Below, in pieces: positions 34,238 to 45,644 of a stretch of DNA of 64,000 nucleotides. Both the position numbers and the translations under genes were made by a program. Origin of the DNA: Pelodera strongyloides (Eukaryota > Nematoda > Chromadorea > Rhabditida > Rhabditidae); contig JAANDG010000096.1 of assembly GCA_036852015.1 (NCBI GenBank), positions 62,001-126,000 on the forward strand, read 5' to 3'. Position 1 is the first letter of the stretch. The number at the start of each line of letters is the position of its first letter. The notes beneath the pieces are model-generated. The model did not search any database and was not told the origin of the DNA. It saw only the letters and a list, made by a program, of their open reading frames with translations.

Positions 34238-34635
34238 TGGACAGAGAGAGAGGCGACGGACGAAAGTAAACCAAAGAAGAAGGTTTGAGAGAGAATTAGA
34301 GAGAGATTCATCCCGTCGCAGTTATTTCATAACAGACTTGGAAAGTAAATATGTTTCTCATGGGTACATAAATTGTTGCAGTGAAAGGTGTTACATTGTT
34401 GGTTGATTACGGTAGGCTATATTTACATTCGACATCCCTGATCAATCAGGCAATCTTACTGTACCTCAAACAATAAGTCCCGTTTCAGAAGGTCGTCAAG
34501 AAGATCGTCAAGAAGAAACCAGCCGATCCTTTCGTTAAACGGCTCGAAGTGGCCGGACAGTGCACCCTGAGGGGTCTCGATTTTCTGCACAATAAGGCGC
34601 ACGTGGAGCTCGAGAAACGGTGGGCAGCTCGATGA
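29637..34635 (+). CDS. F-box protein, probable SCF ubiquitin-ligase adaptor
   Basis: Ten exons with matching phases: 29637-29739, 30866-30957, 31596-31625, 31999-32163, 32563-32688, 33043-33180, 33451-33599, 33883-33997, 34086-34184 and 34489-34635; 387 residues. Residues of about 18-60 (IIPNLPDVVLRKLFGMLSYK, then ELCACEVVCRRWSTII) match the F-box: an L-P-D start, paired leucines, then an L-x-x-x-x-x-V-C-R-x-W core, which binds Skp1. The following 230 residues, with short leucine-rich strands (DSFDFFAGVLRRHRMHLLRL, ELHTLTIQVMVQI), are probably the substrate-binding part, as in nematode F-box proteins, but I could not assign a named domain. The C-terminus has a lysine block (IKKKKKIVKKKK) and a short helical tail. 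Intron 1 holds three inverted-repeat elements. Substrate unknown. Confidence 0.85.
29790..29944. repeat. Foldback element ending GGCCGTATTCACCAAC, copy 2
   Basis: Ends AGAGGCCGTATTCACCAACA and TGAATACGGCCTCTGA; same centre as the 17098-17240 copy. Confidence 0.85.
30234..30686. repeat. Long foldback element, 453 bp
   Basis: Ends TTTAAAGGGTCAGGCCCACC and GGTGGGCCTGACCCTTTAAA; arms of about 200 nt. Because the arms match so well, the two strands encode nearly the same 133-residue ORF, which is therefore not evidence for a gene. In intron 1 of the F-box gene. Confidence 0.9.
30681..30842. repeat. CGGCCGG-ended inverted-repeat element, copy 7
   Basis: Inserted directly against the 453-bp foldback, sharing its TTTAAA. 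TTTAAAACGAAATACCGGCC...CCGGCTGGTGTTTCGCTTTA. Confidence 0.85.
32315..32497 (+). repeat. Six-copy dispersed repeat (SINE-like), copy 5
   Basis: CTTCAAGAACGTGCACAC...CACCGGGTGGT, near full length; intron 4 of the F-box gene. Confidence 0.75.
34198..34293 (+). repeat. GA microsatellite and duplicated exon edge
   Basis: (GA)n just after the exon 9 donor, followed by a second copy of the last bases of that exon (GACGGACGAAAGTAAACCAA) and its donor. Confidence 0.8.
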
Positions 34636-34670
34636 TCGTTTGATTTTTGCACGTTGCATCGTAAAATAGT

Positions 34671-34836
34671 TAAAGCGAAACACCGGCCGGTTTTTGAAAC
34701 ACATCGCGGACAGCTGAATTCTTACGTATTTATGCTAATTTGCGCGAACTTAGCTCGATTTTTTAGTCTCATTTACATAAGCTGCACAAGGATGTTGGTG
34801 TGCTCGATGCGTTTCAAAACCGGCCGGTATTTCGCC
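34671..34836. repeat. CGGCCGG-ended inverted-repeat element, copy 8
   Basis: TTAAAGCGAAACACCGGCCG...CGGCCGGTATTTCG; 36 bp after the F-box gene stop, so it may lie in the 3' UTR. Confidence 0.85.
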
Positions 34837-35900
34837 CATTAACAAAATAGTTTCCTTACAAACTAGCTGCTCCAAGATGTGGGTCTGCATCACAACTATG
34901 TTTTACACTGGTTTACACTGGACCTAGCATTCATGTTTTACAGTCGCTTTCGTCGCATAACAGGCTGTGAACCGATGAGTATTCGATTGTTCATCGTTAA
35001 TTGCCGTATCTTCCGCATAAAATACCGTATTATCTTCTAGATTCAACATGAACGTGCCCAGCATGGAAGTTGATACTTCTGAGATTTACTACTGGGATTG
35101 ACACATGAGCACGTGAGCAGAGAGCAGAGAGTGCGGAGAAGCAGACAACGAGACTAGAGGTATGAGAGGCATATTTTTTCCTAAACCTCCACGGGCACGC
35201 GGTGTCTTAGGGAGGTCTCATTGAGGTCATGAAGAGCAACTCCTCTAGTATCGGGTACCACGGGTGCCGGCAATTCCTGTTCGTACCTGTGTCGCACTGT
35301 TTGAAAGGGTCGCGGCAGGTACGCACCACACAATAGCGAAACACAAAGGTTTTTCGCACATTGTCGGTCCCGTTAGTAAGATAGATGATTTACAATTAGT
35401 TTGAATCAAGCAGAACGTGGTAATGGTGATGACGCTGAGGGATTGAAAAAAAATCAGTGTCTCAAATTCAATACTGATGAATTATGTTCATTTAGAAAAC
35501 CTCGAAAGCAAGGCGCTGATTTGCATCAACTCTGCGACAGATGTAGTAGTGAGAAGAAGAACAATTTATGGTTTTTTTTTCATACATTTAAAAAAGTAAC
35601 ATTTTTAGTACATACTAAACATATCATATACATATTTCGTCTTTGCGCTTATTTTTCTCGAAGATGAGTATTGTTTTTTATTGTAATATCTGTCCTGCTA
35701 CTCATTTACTAAATTTGTTATCCAATTATTTGTGTGTACTTTTAGTTTGCACCCTATACTTTGCGCTTCGGCTAGATATTTTGCTTTTTTTCACTCTCTC
35801 CTGTCGCTTAGTTGACACCAGTCACGCAGCTTAGCAAGTCGTGGAAATATAGCGGGACCCTTTAGGTTACGGTAACCAGAAGATCAATCAATACGTTCAA

Positions 35901-36065
35901 ATTAAAACGGTATAGCACGCGATTTCTGAAACGTATGCCATACAACTCTTTTGTGGCCTTCTGGGCATCCCTGACGCAGGCTGGAACACAATATGTATGA
36001 TTTAAAACATGGAGATGTAGTTGTTCAGTATACGTTTTACAAACCGTGTTTCATACCGCTTTAAA
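35901..36065. repeat. GCGGTATA-ended inverted-repeat element
   Basis: AAAACGGTATAGCACGCGAT at the left and GTGTTTCATACCGCTTTAAA at the right. Confidence 0.7.
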
Positions 36066-38069
36066 CAAAGAATACGTACGACAGGATACAGTAACCAGAA
36101 GGGTCCCGTCACGACAATTTATCGATTTTCTCGCTCTCTACTCGCACCTTCTTTGCCACTCTTTCGCTTTCGCTCGCGTGCACATCGCTTCTCAGTGGCA
36201 GTATGTACGAACCAGGCACACCGCGACATCGCCGCACGCAAAAAAAGGGTACGCCACATCATAGCGGTGGATGCGCAGGTACACGAGTGCAGCTGGAGTA
36301 CCTGTGGCTTACTCGCGTGCACTTCAGAAGTGGGTGCCGTCCCGCTTTGGCAAACTCTATTTTTGTGCGAGAACCCAGCGTTAGGCGAGAACAATAGGGA
36401 ATGTTGACCATAGGAGTCATAGGTACTCAGGAATAAATCGTCAACGCAAGGAGGCTCCTTCTTGTCCGTGCATACGGCTACTGACTTCCACTTTAGGATT
36501 TTCGACCTTTCGGTATTTTTAGTTTAGAAATATTTTTATGTTGCTACGCGGGTGCGTCATAGAATATATTTGCACGGTTAACATTTTCCTTAGATGTCTA
36601 ATCATTCTACCGTTCTATGTCAGAATAGGGATAAATAATGTCATTGGGTCCTTGAGTACCTTAGCCGGTCTTACAAGCTAATGGCTAACAAACATATTAG
36701 AATACACAAATATGGTATTCCTGATGTTGTAGAGGATTAAACTATTAAATTCAGGCAGCGCCTTCAAAACGTAATTAAAACGTAATTAAGCAAGAAAATT
36801 ATACATAAAAACCATTACCATAAAGGCTAAAAGAACATTTTGAAGTCGCAGGCTGTATCATAATTTAATTCTCTACAACACAAAAATCCCCTACTTGTGA
36901 AATCTAATATGATTGTTTGTCATTCCCTTGTTAGCCTATTTATGGCTTGGAATATAGAAAAATTTGCAAATTAAGCGAAAATACGAACACGCAGGCGTTT
37001 ATCGGTTTATCTTTTTTTTAACTGCATCGAGCACAACTTGCCTTACTTAGATTTTACATTACCGTGAATTAAAATTTAGACTTTACAGTATCATTCACAA
37101 GATTCGAAAGATTTGAGAACTACCGTATTCAGTAATACTACAGCGACCGCAAAAGACTGCAGTAGTGGGTTCTATTCCGCTCAGCATACCTTCCCTGATA
37201 TTCAGGCAAATTTTATTTACTATTTTTGCTGGTTCTCTAGCCTTAGGGAACATACATAAGTGTAAAATTTCATTCTTAATGAAATTTGACTTTTTTTGCT
37301 ATTTACTTTTGGTGCTATCCCATAAACATATTTATTGCAGTTTTATAAACTTTTTTCTTTTTGCATGTTTTATGTGATGTGTTCTAAAAGGAAAAAGGAA
37401 AATTGGTAGAATGTGCAGCGTACTGGAACTTACAATAAAAAGTAAAAGCTACTGCAATCCCAACATACAACCTGAAACGATAAGCAATTTCTTCTATTTC
37501 ACCACCAAACTACCGTAATCTACACTTCCATATTTACTCCACTATTAAGTACATATTTCCACACCAACATGTGCTAGTTGGGAATACACCCACGTTTTCA
37601 ATTTCCGAAAAAAATCTATTTATGCCAAGCCTAGCATCAAATGACCAGTGGTGCATGAACTAAAAGAAGAGACAAATAAAAACAAAGCAGAAAAAAGTAA
37701 CAAAACGTGAGTAAGTCAAAGAACAGCTGGGAAACGGAGAGAACTATTTGGCGACGGTTCTCGTTTTTTTGTGGGCCCAGGCCATTTGGTGAACACGCGG
37801 TGACCAACTTTTACCGAAAACCCGCGTCAATTGGTCATCGCATAGCCGCGAATTGGTCTACAAATGGGAGGTAACAGGTCACCATATGTTTTCCTCGCTG
37901 AAAACCATTTGGTGACCGCATACAGACTATTCCGTTTTTTTTTTGTGAATGTATGTAAAACAGGTAATGCGAGGATTGCGAGCACTATCTTTGTTTTGAG
38001 TGTCACTTATATGAAGGGTTATTGAAACATATAATAGTAGACACTCATACGCGCGGAGACTACGTTCTC

Positions 38070-38252
38070 AGGCGCGCAGCGGACATGCGAATCCGCGTCC
38101 GCGGGAAAGATATGGCTTTTTGACATGGGAAAGGCGGAGACGCGGAAAAGATGGCGGGCTCGTTTCTCTCTGTCTCGAGTTTTTCAATGCAAATTTACGA
38201 TCTTTTCTCGCGGACGCGGATTCGCATGTCCGCGCTGCGCACCTGAGAACCA
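38070..38252. repeat. Foldback element with GCGCAGC ends, copy 2
   Basis: Ends TCAGGCGCGCAGCGGACATG and CATGTCCGCGCTGCGCACCTGA; arms of about 60 nt; centre GGCGGAGACGCGGAAAAGATGG. Confidence 0.8.
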
Positions 38253-38817
38253 GAGGCAGAGGAGACATATCATATCAAACCTATTTCCCTAAAAAACCTA
38301 ATTCCCTTTCTGTAAGAAATTATTCACATGAAAAAAATACCGGGAGTTGACAGAGTTTAAGAAAAAAAATATAAAAAAAGGCTCTAGTAATTTATCGACT
38401 ATGTAACTAGGGACATTTAGCATGAAGGTCACTGACAGCAGGAACATATCATAAACATAAAACCCCATCTTTATTTCATAAAGTACAATATAATTTAAAG
38501 TTTTCTATCTTTATTTCCTCCCCCGCACTTGATCCAATGAAGAACCCAAAAGGATTGTCCCTGTTTGTCGACGGCGAACGTTAAAGGAAATAAATTTGAT
38601 TTTCATTTTTATTGCCTCCCCCCGAGGATGTGTCCGAGTGATGTGAAGTTGTCTCAAGGAGCATACAAAGTACATTTGGGAACTTGTTCTTCGACTTGGA
38701 TATATATATATATGTATATATATATATAATAGTATATCACTCCAAGACCGCCTTCTGTTATATAATTTGCAAACGCTTGAAAGAGTGGTTATCAATATCT
38801 AGTGGTTTATTGTGACG

Positions 38818-38986
38818 TTAAAGCGAAATACCGGCCGGTTGTTGAAACGCATTGCGTACACCTTCTTTCTTATGCATCATATGCAAATGAGCAAAAATTA
38901 GAATAAAAACTAGACCCCAATTAGACCCCATTTTGCATGCTAGTACTTGATATGCGTTTCAAAAACCGGCCGGTATTTCGCTTTAA
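38818..38986. repeat. CGGCCGG-ended inverted-repeat element, copy 9
   Basis: TTAAAGCGAAATACCGGCCG...CGGCCGGTATTTCGCTTTAA. Confidence 0.9.
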
Positions 38987-39563
38987 CCAAGGTTTCCCGT
39001 CAAGTTAGCTAATAAGAGAGTTGTGATTCAGAAATACGAGGGTTTAGTGGATTATGTCGTCCTGCACAGTCATGTTACCCTTTGCCTTCGTAGAACCCAA
39101 ATAAGATTAAAAAAAGTACTTTTCCACTAACATGTCCATCCCTAATAATCACCAATGGTCACCTAAACATGTGCTGTCTAGAACACTAATTGAAAAGCAA
39201 TTTAGACAAGTTTTCGTCCAAAAAAAAATAACAAAGAGAAAGAAACAACTTGTCACTTGCAAAATGGTTGATGATCAATGAGCTGTTGCATTCCTGGAAA
39301 ATATGTTACTTGTAAGTTAGCTAAATGGTTTTTTCGCCGATCTTCATTCCACTAAGCGAAATCGCAGCATGTTTGCAAAGAGTACGTTGAACAACTGCGT
39401 TTCCTGGTAGTATATGCAAATATTCGCGCCCTTTGGGGCATTGCACAGAATGGGACACAATTCGCATACAATACATACATTATACGTCACAAAACCACGT
39501 ACGACACTACGAAGTTCTCATGAAAGCTACTGTAGCTCTTGCTATGCTCACTTTGAACTCTTC

Positions 39564-39733
39564 TTAAAGCCGTATTGTACCTACTTGGGAAATTTGCATA
39601 CGCTACGAATTTCCTATGCATCCCATGCAAATTGTTGGTGCCCAGTCGAAACTTCCGGCACCAAATAAACTGGGATACATAGGTTATTCGTTTCATATGC
39701 AAATTTCCCAAAGTAGGTACAATACGGCTTTAA
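39564..39733. repeat. Foldback element ending TTAAAGCCGTATTGTACCTA
   Basis: Arms of about 60 nt containing TTTGCATA/TATGCAAA; ends match TAGGTACAATACGGCTTTAA. Confidence 0.9.
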
Positions 39734-40018
39734 ATATAATGGATTTCAGTATCACCAACTTCAGACCTGTGTCTAACTTCTAACCTCGATCTCCTGTCAA
39801 TTACGTGTTCTTTATTGTCTTCTGCCAAACTCGTGTTTCACGGAGCCTTTCCTCTCTGTCTATTTCTCGCTCTCCCTCTCTCTCCTCCCTCCCTTCTTTC
39901 TCTCCCCTCCCCCTCCCTCCTCCCTCTCTCTCCCTCCCCCCTCTCCCTCCCCGCCTTTCTCCCCCCTAAAATTCATCTTGCCCCGCCCCATCAGTGCATC
40001 TCATTCCAGAAGTGCCCC

Positions 40019-40029
40019 ATTCTTCAGAA
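40019..40029 (+). other. Probable trans-splice acceptor of the neuropeptide gene
   Basis: CATTCTTCAG ends two bases before the initiator ATG at 40030. Confidence 0.5.
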
Positions 40030-43000
40030 ATGTGGCCCCTCAGGCTACTACTTACCGTAACCGCAGGTTTGATATTTTAATTAATAACTTAATTTTATAA
40101 TTACGCAAGCCTAAGCCTAAGCCTATGCCTAAGCCTAAGCCTAAGCCAAGACTAAGCTTGAACATAGTATGGACACTTGGACCTGAATGGCAGGGTACGA
40201 TATATATCCTTTGAATTTGGCATGAAAAGTATTCTAGCCAAAATTCATCTAGCGCTTGGCCCAGAAAACACGACGTTCGAGAGCTCGACCCTGACGGTTC
40301 GATTTATTATTGGTTTACGGAATTCTAAGCAAAGCATTTAAACTTCGAACTACGTTTCAGCTACTAGCCAAATAAGCCGAAGTGAAATGGGACATGTTCT
40401 TATCCAGTTTTTATCTTATCACTAAAGTCAAACAATAGCCGATTCTATCCCCTATGCCCAACGAAGGGAGACACTTTTTGTGAAATATCGCGAGTTTTGA
40501 TTGCTATGAAATATCGTTTTCATAATAACGCTCCCGAAATCGTCCACAGTGTCCGCAAACAAATTTATATTAAAAAATTCCGTGGGAAAAGCTTGTCGCG
40601 AAAATTACCCGCGGTGAAATTTCGACTGTAGGTAGGAAAAAGCAAAATTTGTGCGAGACTAAATAAAAGACTGCGCGGCGACTTAACCCTATATCTTCGC
40701 CAAGTTTCCGCGAAAGGTTGCTCAGAGCACTCGCTCGAACCAGGCGAATGTCTGGCGAACACTGGGCTGGATGTTGGCGCGCCTGTTGTTGTTTTTTTCG
40801 CCCGCACCCATCATAGGGCACAACGTCCAAACTACAGGATACTACTTCCTCCATAACAAAGCTTGCTCGAAAATTCAGATATTTATTCAAATAACTGTTC
40901 AACCGTAAAGACCACATTTTTGACCAGCCGTGCAAAATAAATGTCCCACCGTTTTGCAAAATAACTGAATTGTTTGGGTAACTTCTTACCCTTATACTTT
41001 TCGCTCCCCCTTCTTTCTCTCTCTTTCTTTGTTTTCTTCTCTTCTCCCCGCAACTCTCTGACTCTCTCTCTCTCTCTCTCTCTCTATCTCTTTCTCTAAC
41101 TGTCTCTTTTCTCTCTCTCTTTCGCCGTAAAATTACGGCTACCATCAAACTCGGGATCGGAAGCAAAAATATGGTATGGGGTCTTGAACTCGAACTCTCT
41201 AAATTAAAGCTCAAAGTTCAGTAAATTAAAGCTCAAAGTTCAGGGCAAACAAAAATAAAGCAAAATTTGTGATAATTTATTTTCTTTTGTGATATTTTCT
41301 TCCATTCTTCTACCTCAGATAACAATTACGTCTTTTCAAAAAAAAACGAATTTGACGCGAAAGTTGTCATTTTTCGAAGGCAAATACAGAGTTTTCAATT
41401 ATTCATGATGAAGGTTTCTGCGTTTTCACCTGGAACAACGGACACAGAAGAGAACTATTCAAGTCTTCGCGACTAATTAAATATGCATAAAATTTTGAAC
41501 TGGAAGTGGAAGAAACACAGTGTAGGCAGGGGTTTCGTTTTGGGAAACTCGCCACTTGCGCAGCGCAGTTCTGGCGCATGCACTGGCACATATTCGCGCG
41601 GACTGGGGAAATAATAATAAAGAAGAAAGAGTTTGGTATGCTGAGCCACTATGAAAACGCGCTTAGCCTACTACACTTATACAGTTGACGCAAATAATTG
41701 TATGTTAGTTAGATGCGGCGAATTTCTCCAATTTGCCCTTCATTAGTGTCAGGTCAAAACGCAGAAACAAAAAAAATGTTGGTCTAAATTTGACTATTTT
41801 TCTGTTAGGTACATATGCTATAGGTTGCTTCGTGTCGCAACCAACATCATATACTTTCCTTTAAAATTCTTCAAAAAAGGATTTGGTTATTCCAACTATT
41901 TTTACAAAACAATAGTCTTATTTTCTTGCTTGTTCGGTCACTGACTCATACAACCTGGATAGAGAACAAAAAGACCTCTGCTTCAAAGAAAAATTCGGAA
42001 AAAATTGCATGCAAAAATAGGCATTTTATTTAAGTTAATATCACACAAAAAGCCACTTTGGTGCGAAATCAATATTTAGCACTAACTTCAAGAAACAAGT
42101 TTCGTTTAGAATTACAATTTGCATTATCGCTGCAACTAGGGATCTAGCTCAAGTCTTGTTGTAAACCAGATCCCGTGTCCTATGTCCAATCTTGGGCTAT
42201 ACTTAGGTCAAGTATGGTATAGGTTTTAGGTGTCTTGGCATGACCTATGATTTTGCCTCGCTCTTGGGCCTCTGGGCCAACGTTCGATATTATCCAACAC
42301 TAAGTTCTTGTTTCAGTTGTCACTCTCTGCTATGCGGAAGACTCAGCGGAAGAGGAGAAGCGAGGCGGAGCCCGAGCTTTTGTGGTAAGCAAAATTGATA
42401 TTTATTGTTCTTTTCTGGAAAATACTATATTAACGTTTTGTATATGTGCTAGTAAATAAACATAGTGAGCGCGTGAAACGCATAGTCCAGTGGCGCCAGA
42501 TCCCTTCAAAATCCTAAGCCTACAAAATACGCTGCACAGTGTATATATATCATATGCAATATGCAGTTTATGGTAATCGACGGATGTAAACCGTAAAAAC
42601 GTATTTTAAACTTTCTGACTACGGTACCTGGCCGAACTGTTTGTCGTGGAAAAACTCTACGAGTTCTAGGTGGAAAGATATGCGGTTTTCACAGTAATAT
42701 AATATTTCCGAAATTTCGGATATTCTGTGCAAGTAAATCGAGGAAAACTTTTTTCTCGTGGTAGGGTCAGGCAAAAGAGAAAAAAGTTTTCCTCGATTTA
42801 CTTGCACAGAATATCCGAAATTTCGGAAATATTATATTACTGTGAAAACCGCATACCGCCCATTTCAACTTACCCCTATTTTTGATGACTCCATCGGATT
42901 CTCCGTTTCAAATATAGTAGGCTGATTTTTTTTCAATTTTCAGTCGCAAATTTCACGCAGTATTCAGCAGTTTACCATGACATGTCATACCCAACTATAT

Positions 43001-45422
43001 ATCGCAATTGTCACGCCCCTCCGCGCTAATTGGGCAATATGCTCTATTGGGCGTGGCAATTGCGATATTGGCCAATCAGCGCGAATGGGCGTGACAACTG
43101 CGATTGATTGTTGTGTATGACTGGCCATGGTAAATTGCTGAAAACTGCGTGAATATTGCGACTGAAAATTGGAAAAAAATACAGCCTACTATATTGCAAA
43201 CGGAGAAACCGATAGAGGTATATAAAATAGGTGTTGCTTGAAATGGGCCTGACCCTTTAAGTTGAATTTATAAATATGAGAATTTCAGTTAAAACGCGGC
43301 GGTGCCCGGGCTTTCGCTCCATCGTTTGAGGATAAACGAGGCGGCGCAAGAGGTTTGTGGACATTCCTTTCTCAGAATAAGATAATATAATATTACGCCA
43401 TATTGTCGATATTTCGATATTGCAATGCAAGACCGCTGATATTTTCTCAGGATTCTAATTTTTATTATTGGTTATCTACAATCAATATGTACTATACTTT
43501 CAGTATACTTTCAGCCTTCTACGATTCAACTGCAGATAAGCGTGGTGGAGCCCGAGGTTCGTTTATGTTTCCGTATATCCGTATGTCAAATCCGTGTGTT
43601 TAAATGTTTCTTAAAACGGTATGGCACGTTGTTTTAAAGCGTCTCCGTTTGCCAGTGCATTTCCGGCAGATCATAATGTACCATATTTGTCTATAAAGCA
43701 CACAAGCAATCATGTAACCTATCGCTTCAAACGGTTTACAGCTAACGCTTAGTCGGGAAGAAAGCTAAAAAAAAATTCTGATGCTTTCAAATAACCTCGA
43801 AATGAGAAAATGGCAAAGAAGGGCATTCGGCATTGTATTTCTAGTGAAGATGATGTCCATTTCCTTAGGGAATATTAGTGCACTAAATGGATATTTTAGA
43901 CACAACATAATATAGTAATTAGGCTAGAGACGTAACGAAATACGTGCCCTTGTTCTCCTTTGCACTCTTTGTCTCGCTGTACCCGACTCTCTCTCTTTTA
44001 CCTTTAGTGGCTCTCTCTCTCCTCCTCTCTCTCTCTTTTACCATTAGTGGCTCTCTCTCTTCCTCTCTCCCTATCTCTCTTCCTCTCTCTCTATCTCTCT
44101 TCCTCTCTCTCTTTCTCTTCCTCTCTCTCTCTCTTCTTCTCTCTCTCTGTCACTCTCCTGATAGATATCCAGCTCTTTCTGAAGCACAAACTGAAAGAGC
44201 TGACGTTTGGTTCTGTTGATAACAGGGTAAGATTTTTTTATCTTTTAGCGTTCTCTGGTATTGAAACCCGTGGCGGCGCACGTGCCTTCCATGGCGATGA
44301 TAAGCGAGGCGGAGCCAGAGGTAGATTGTTGTCCTTGCGATTTAACGAGCATGTTGCTAGAATAGACCTAACAATGAGATCAAATTTTTTAAGTCCAACT
44401 CTGTTTATTTTCAGCGTTCAACTTCGAGTCCGAAGAAAAACGTGGAGGCGCCAGAGCTTTTAGGGTACCGATATCCTTATTTCCTTCGAAATTGCTCGTT
44501 AATTCCGTAGTATATCTGAATGCAACGGGAGTCATTGTATAAGTTTAGCCCTAAGCCCAAGGCCTAAGGAGGCGTGGTAAAACGCAAGATACATCTACAC
44601 ATAGCGAGTTGTACATTATGAATTATGAGTTTATTTTCTTTCTTTAGGAGACTCGAGGCGGAGGTCACGTCTTCAACTACGGAGAGGAGATGGACAAGCG
44701 AGGAGGAGCGAGAGCTTTCAATGATGTACGTTGGTCATATCTGGCTGGCGTCAACTGCTCTTAATTTTTGAGTTTGATAAAACTAAGTAGCGTTACGTTG
44801 ATTCTAGTCCACGACTCGAAGAGAGCCTTATGTCTAGAGCCGAGAAGAGATGAAGAGGTTAAAATTTACAAAGCATATCAATTTCTAGATGGAGCCCCGT
44901 GGCGGCGCTCGTGCTTTTAACGACTATTGGAAACGAGGTGGTGCGAGAGGATTCACGCAAACGCAGGTATGGACAAGATCAACTCTGAGCGAATCGAAAA
45001 ACATGACCATTTATATCGCCGAATGATTTTACAGCTTGTTTTATTAGATTGAAGAGAAGCATAGTGCATAGCGTAAAAAGTGCTGCGGCTTTCTGTTATG
45101 ATCTGGCAGTTTTATGTGCTACGGAGGAAAGGGATCACATTCTTGCTATACTTCACGCTACATTACGCTGGTCATTAGCCACATTACGCTGGTCATTAGC
45201 TACATTACGCTGGTCATTGGCTATATTACGCTGATCATAAATCAATAACGTCATTACTAATTACCTAACACTCTTAATGATACATTTTAGGTGAAACGCG
45301 ACGACGGTTCTGGTACCGGTCTTGACAACTACGAGGATATTCCATCACCGTGGGAGGAAGAAACACACGACGAAATAATGGATAAGCGCGGCGGTGCGCG
45401 CGCATTCCCTGGTCTGTTGTGA
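40030..45422 (+). CDS. nlp-21: Neuropeptide precursor with repeated GGARAF peptides (NLP-21 type)
   Basis: Nine exons: 40030-40066, 42317-42384, 43289-43352, 43515-43556, 44249-44320, 44415-44464, 44648-44725, 44889-44966 and 45291-45422; 206 residues. MWPLRLLLTVTAVVTLCYA is a signal peptide, cut before EDSAEEEKR. What follows is a string of peptides after KR, TR or PR sites: GGARAFVL, GGARAFAPSFED, GGARAFYDSTAD, GGARAFSGIET, GGARAFHGDD, GGARAFNFESEE, GGARAFRET, GGGHVFNYGEEMD, GGARAFNDMEP, GGARAFNDYW, GGARGFTQTQV and a final GGARAFPGLL, twelve in all. No glycine precedes the cleavage sites, so the peptides are probably not amidated. The GGARAF family is known from nematode NLP-21, released from neurons; the symbol rests on this motif. 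Several introns split the GGAR|AF motif. Intron 1 is 2.25 kb and carries telomere-like repeats. Confidence 0.93.
40106..40147 (-). repeat. Interstitial nematode telomere-type repeat
   Basis: Six to seven units of GCCTAA (TTAGGC on the minus strand), one unit changed to GCCTAT. TTAGGC is the nematode telomere repeat. It is in intron 1 of the neuropeptide gene. Confidence 0.85.
42679..42855. repeat. Near-perfect foldback element, 177 bp
   Basis: Ends TATGCGGTTTTCACAGTAAT and ATTACTGTGAAAACCGCATA; arms of about 80 nt including GATATTCTGTGCAAG. Intron 2 of the neuropeptide gene. Confidence 0.9.
42857..43247. repeat. Inverted-repeat element, about 390 bp
   Basis: Abuts the previous element. Ends GCCCATTTCAA and TTGAAATGGGC; arms share TAGTAGGCTG/CAGCCTACTA and GTAAACTGCTGAA-like blocks with moderate divergence. 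Confidence 0.75.
43970..44160 (+). repeat. CT microsatellite
   Basis: (CT)n with CTTTTACC(T/A)TTAGTGG units repeated twice; intron 4 of the neuropeptide gene. Ser/Leu ORFs across it are artefacts. Confidence 0.85.
45157..45237 (+). repeat. Tandem repeat, 21-bp unit, four copies
   Basis: Unit CTACATTACGCTGGTCATTA plus GC; last intron of the neuropeptide gene. Confidence 0.9.
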
Positions 45423-45638
45423 ATACAGTAGCCGGTTCCTTCTTGGCAGGACATCAGACCTTGGCTTCTTGCCAACATCAAGTATCGTAACCTCTTCGTA
45501 GCAGGATCTCAGACATTGGCTTTTTCCTTCTGTAGATGCTTTTCTTTCTTTTTTTTTCGCTTTTTATCCAAGTTTTATTCCTGTAAAATATGTACATTCC
45601 GGTGAAAATCCTCGAAAACGTGTTACCCAATGCTAATC

Positions 45639-45644
45639 AATAAA
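45639..45644 (+). terminator. Polyadenylation signal AATAAA
   Basis: AATAAA 217 bases after the neuropeptide gene stop; probable 3' end of the main transcript. Confidence 0.55.

Larger units (their letters stand above)
34837..40018. other. Intergenic region, repeats only
   Basis: No supported gene. Holds a GCGGTATAG-ended element (35901-36065), a copy of the GCGCAGC foldback (38070-38252), (TA)n at 38699-38728, a CGGCCGG-ended element (38818-38986), a foldback at 39564-39733 and CT/CCT-rich DNA at 39850-39965 just before the neuropeptide gene. A short exon-like segment at 35041-35101 is treated under findings. Confidence 0.5.

Noticed and set aside
35401..35667. 88-residue plus-strand ORF starting MNQAERGNGDD
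   Set aside because: Composition is mixed and plausible at first, but it ends in AT-rich hydrophobic sequence and has no promoter, leader acceptor or splice support.
40570..41214. 214-residue minus-strand ORF with Arg/Glu repeats
   Set aside because: Crosses a GA/CT tract within intron 1 of the neuropeptide gene; no splice context.
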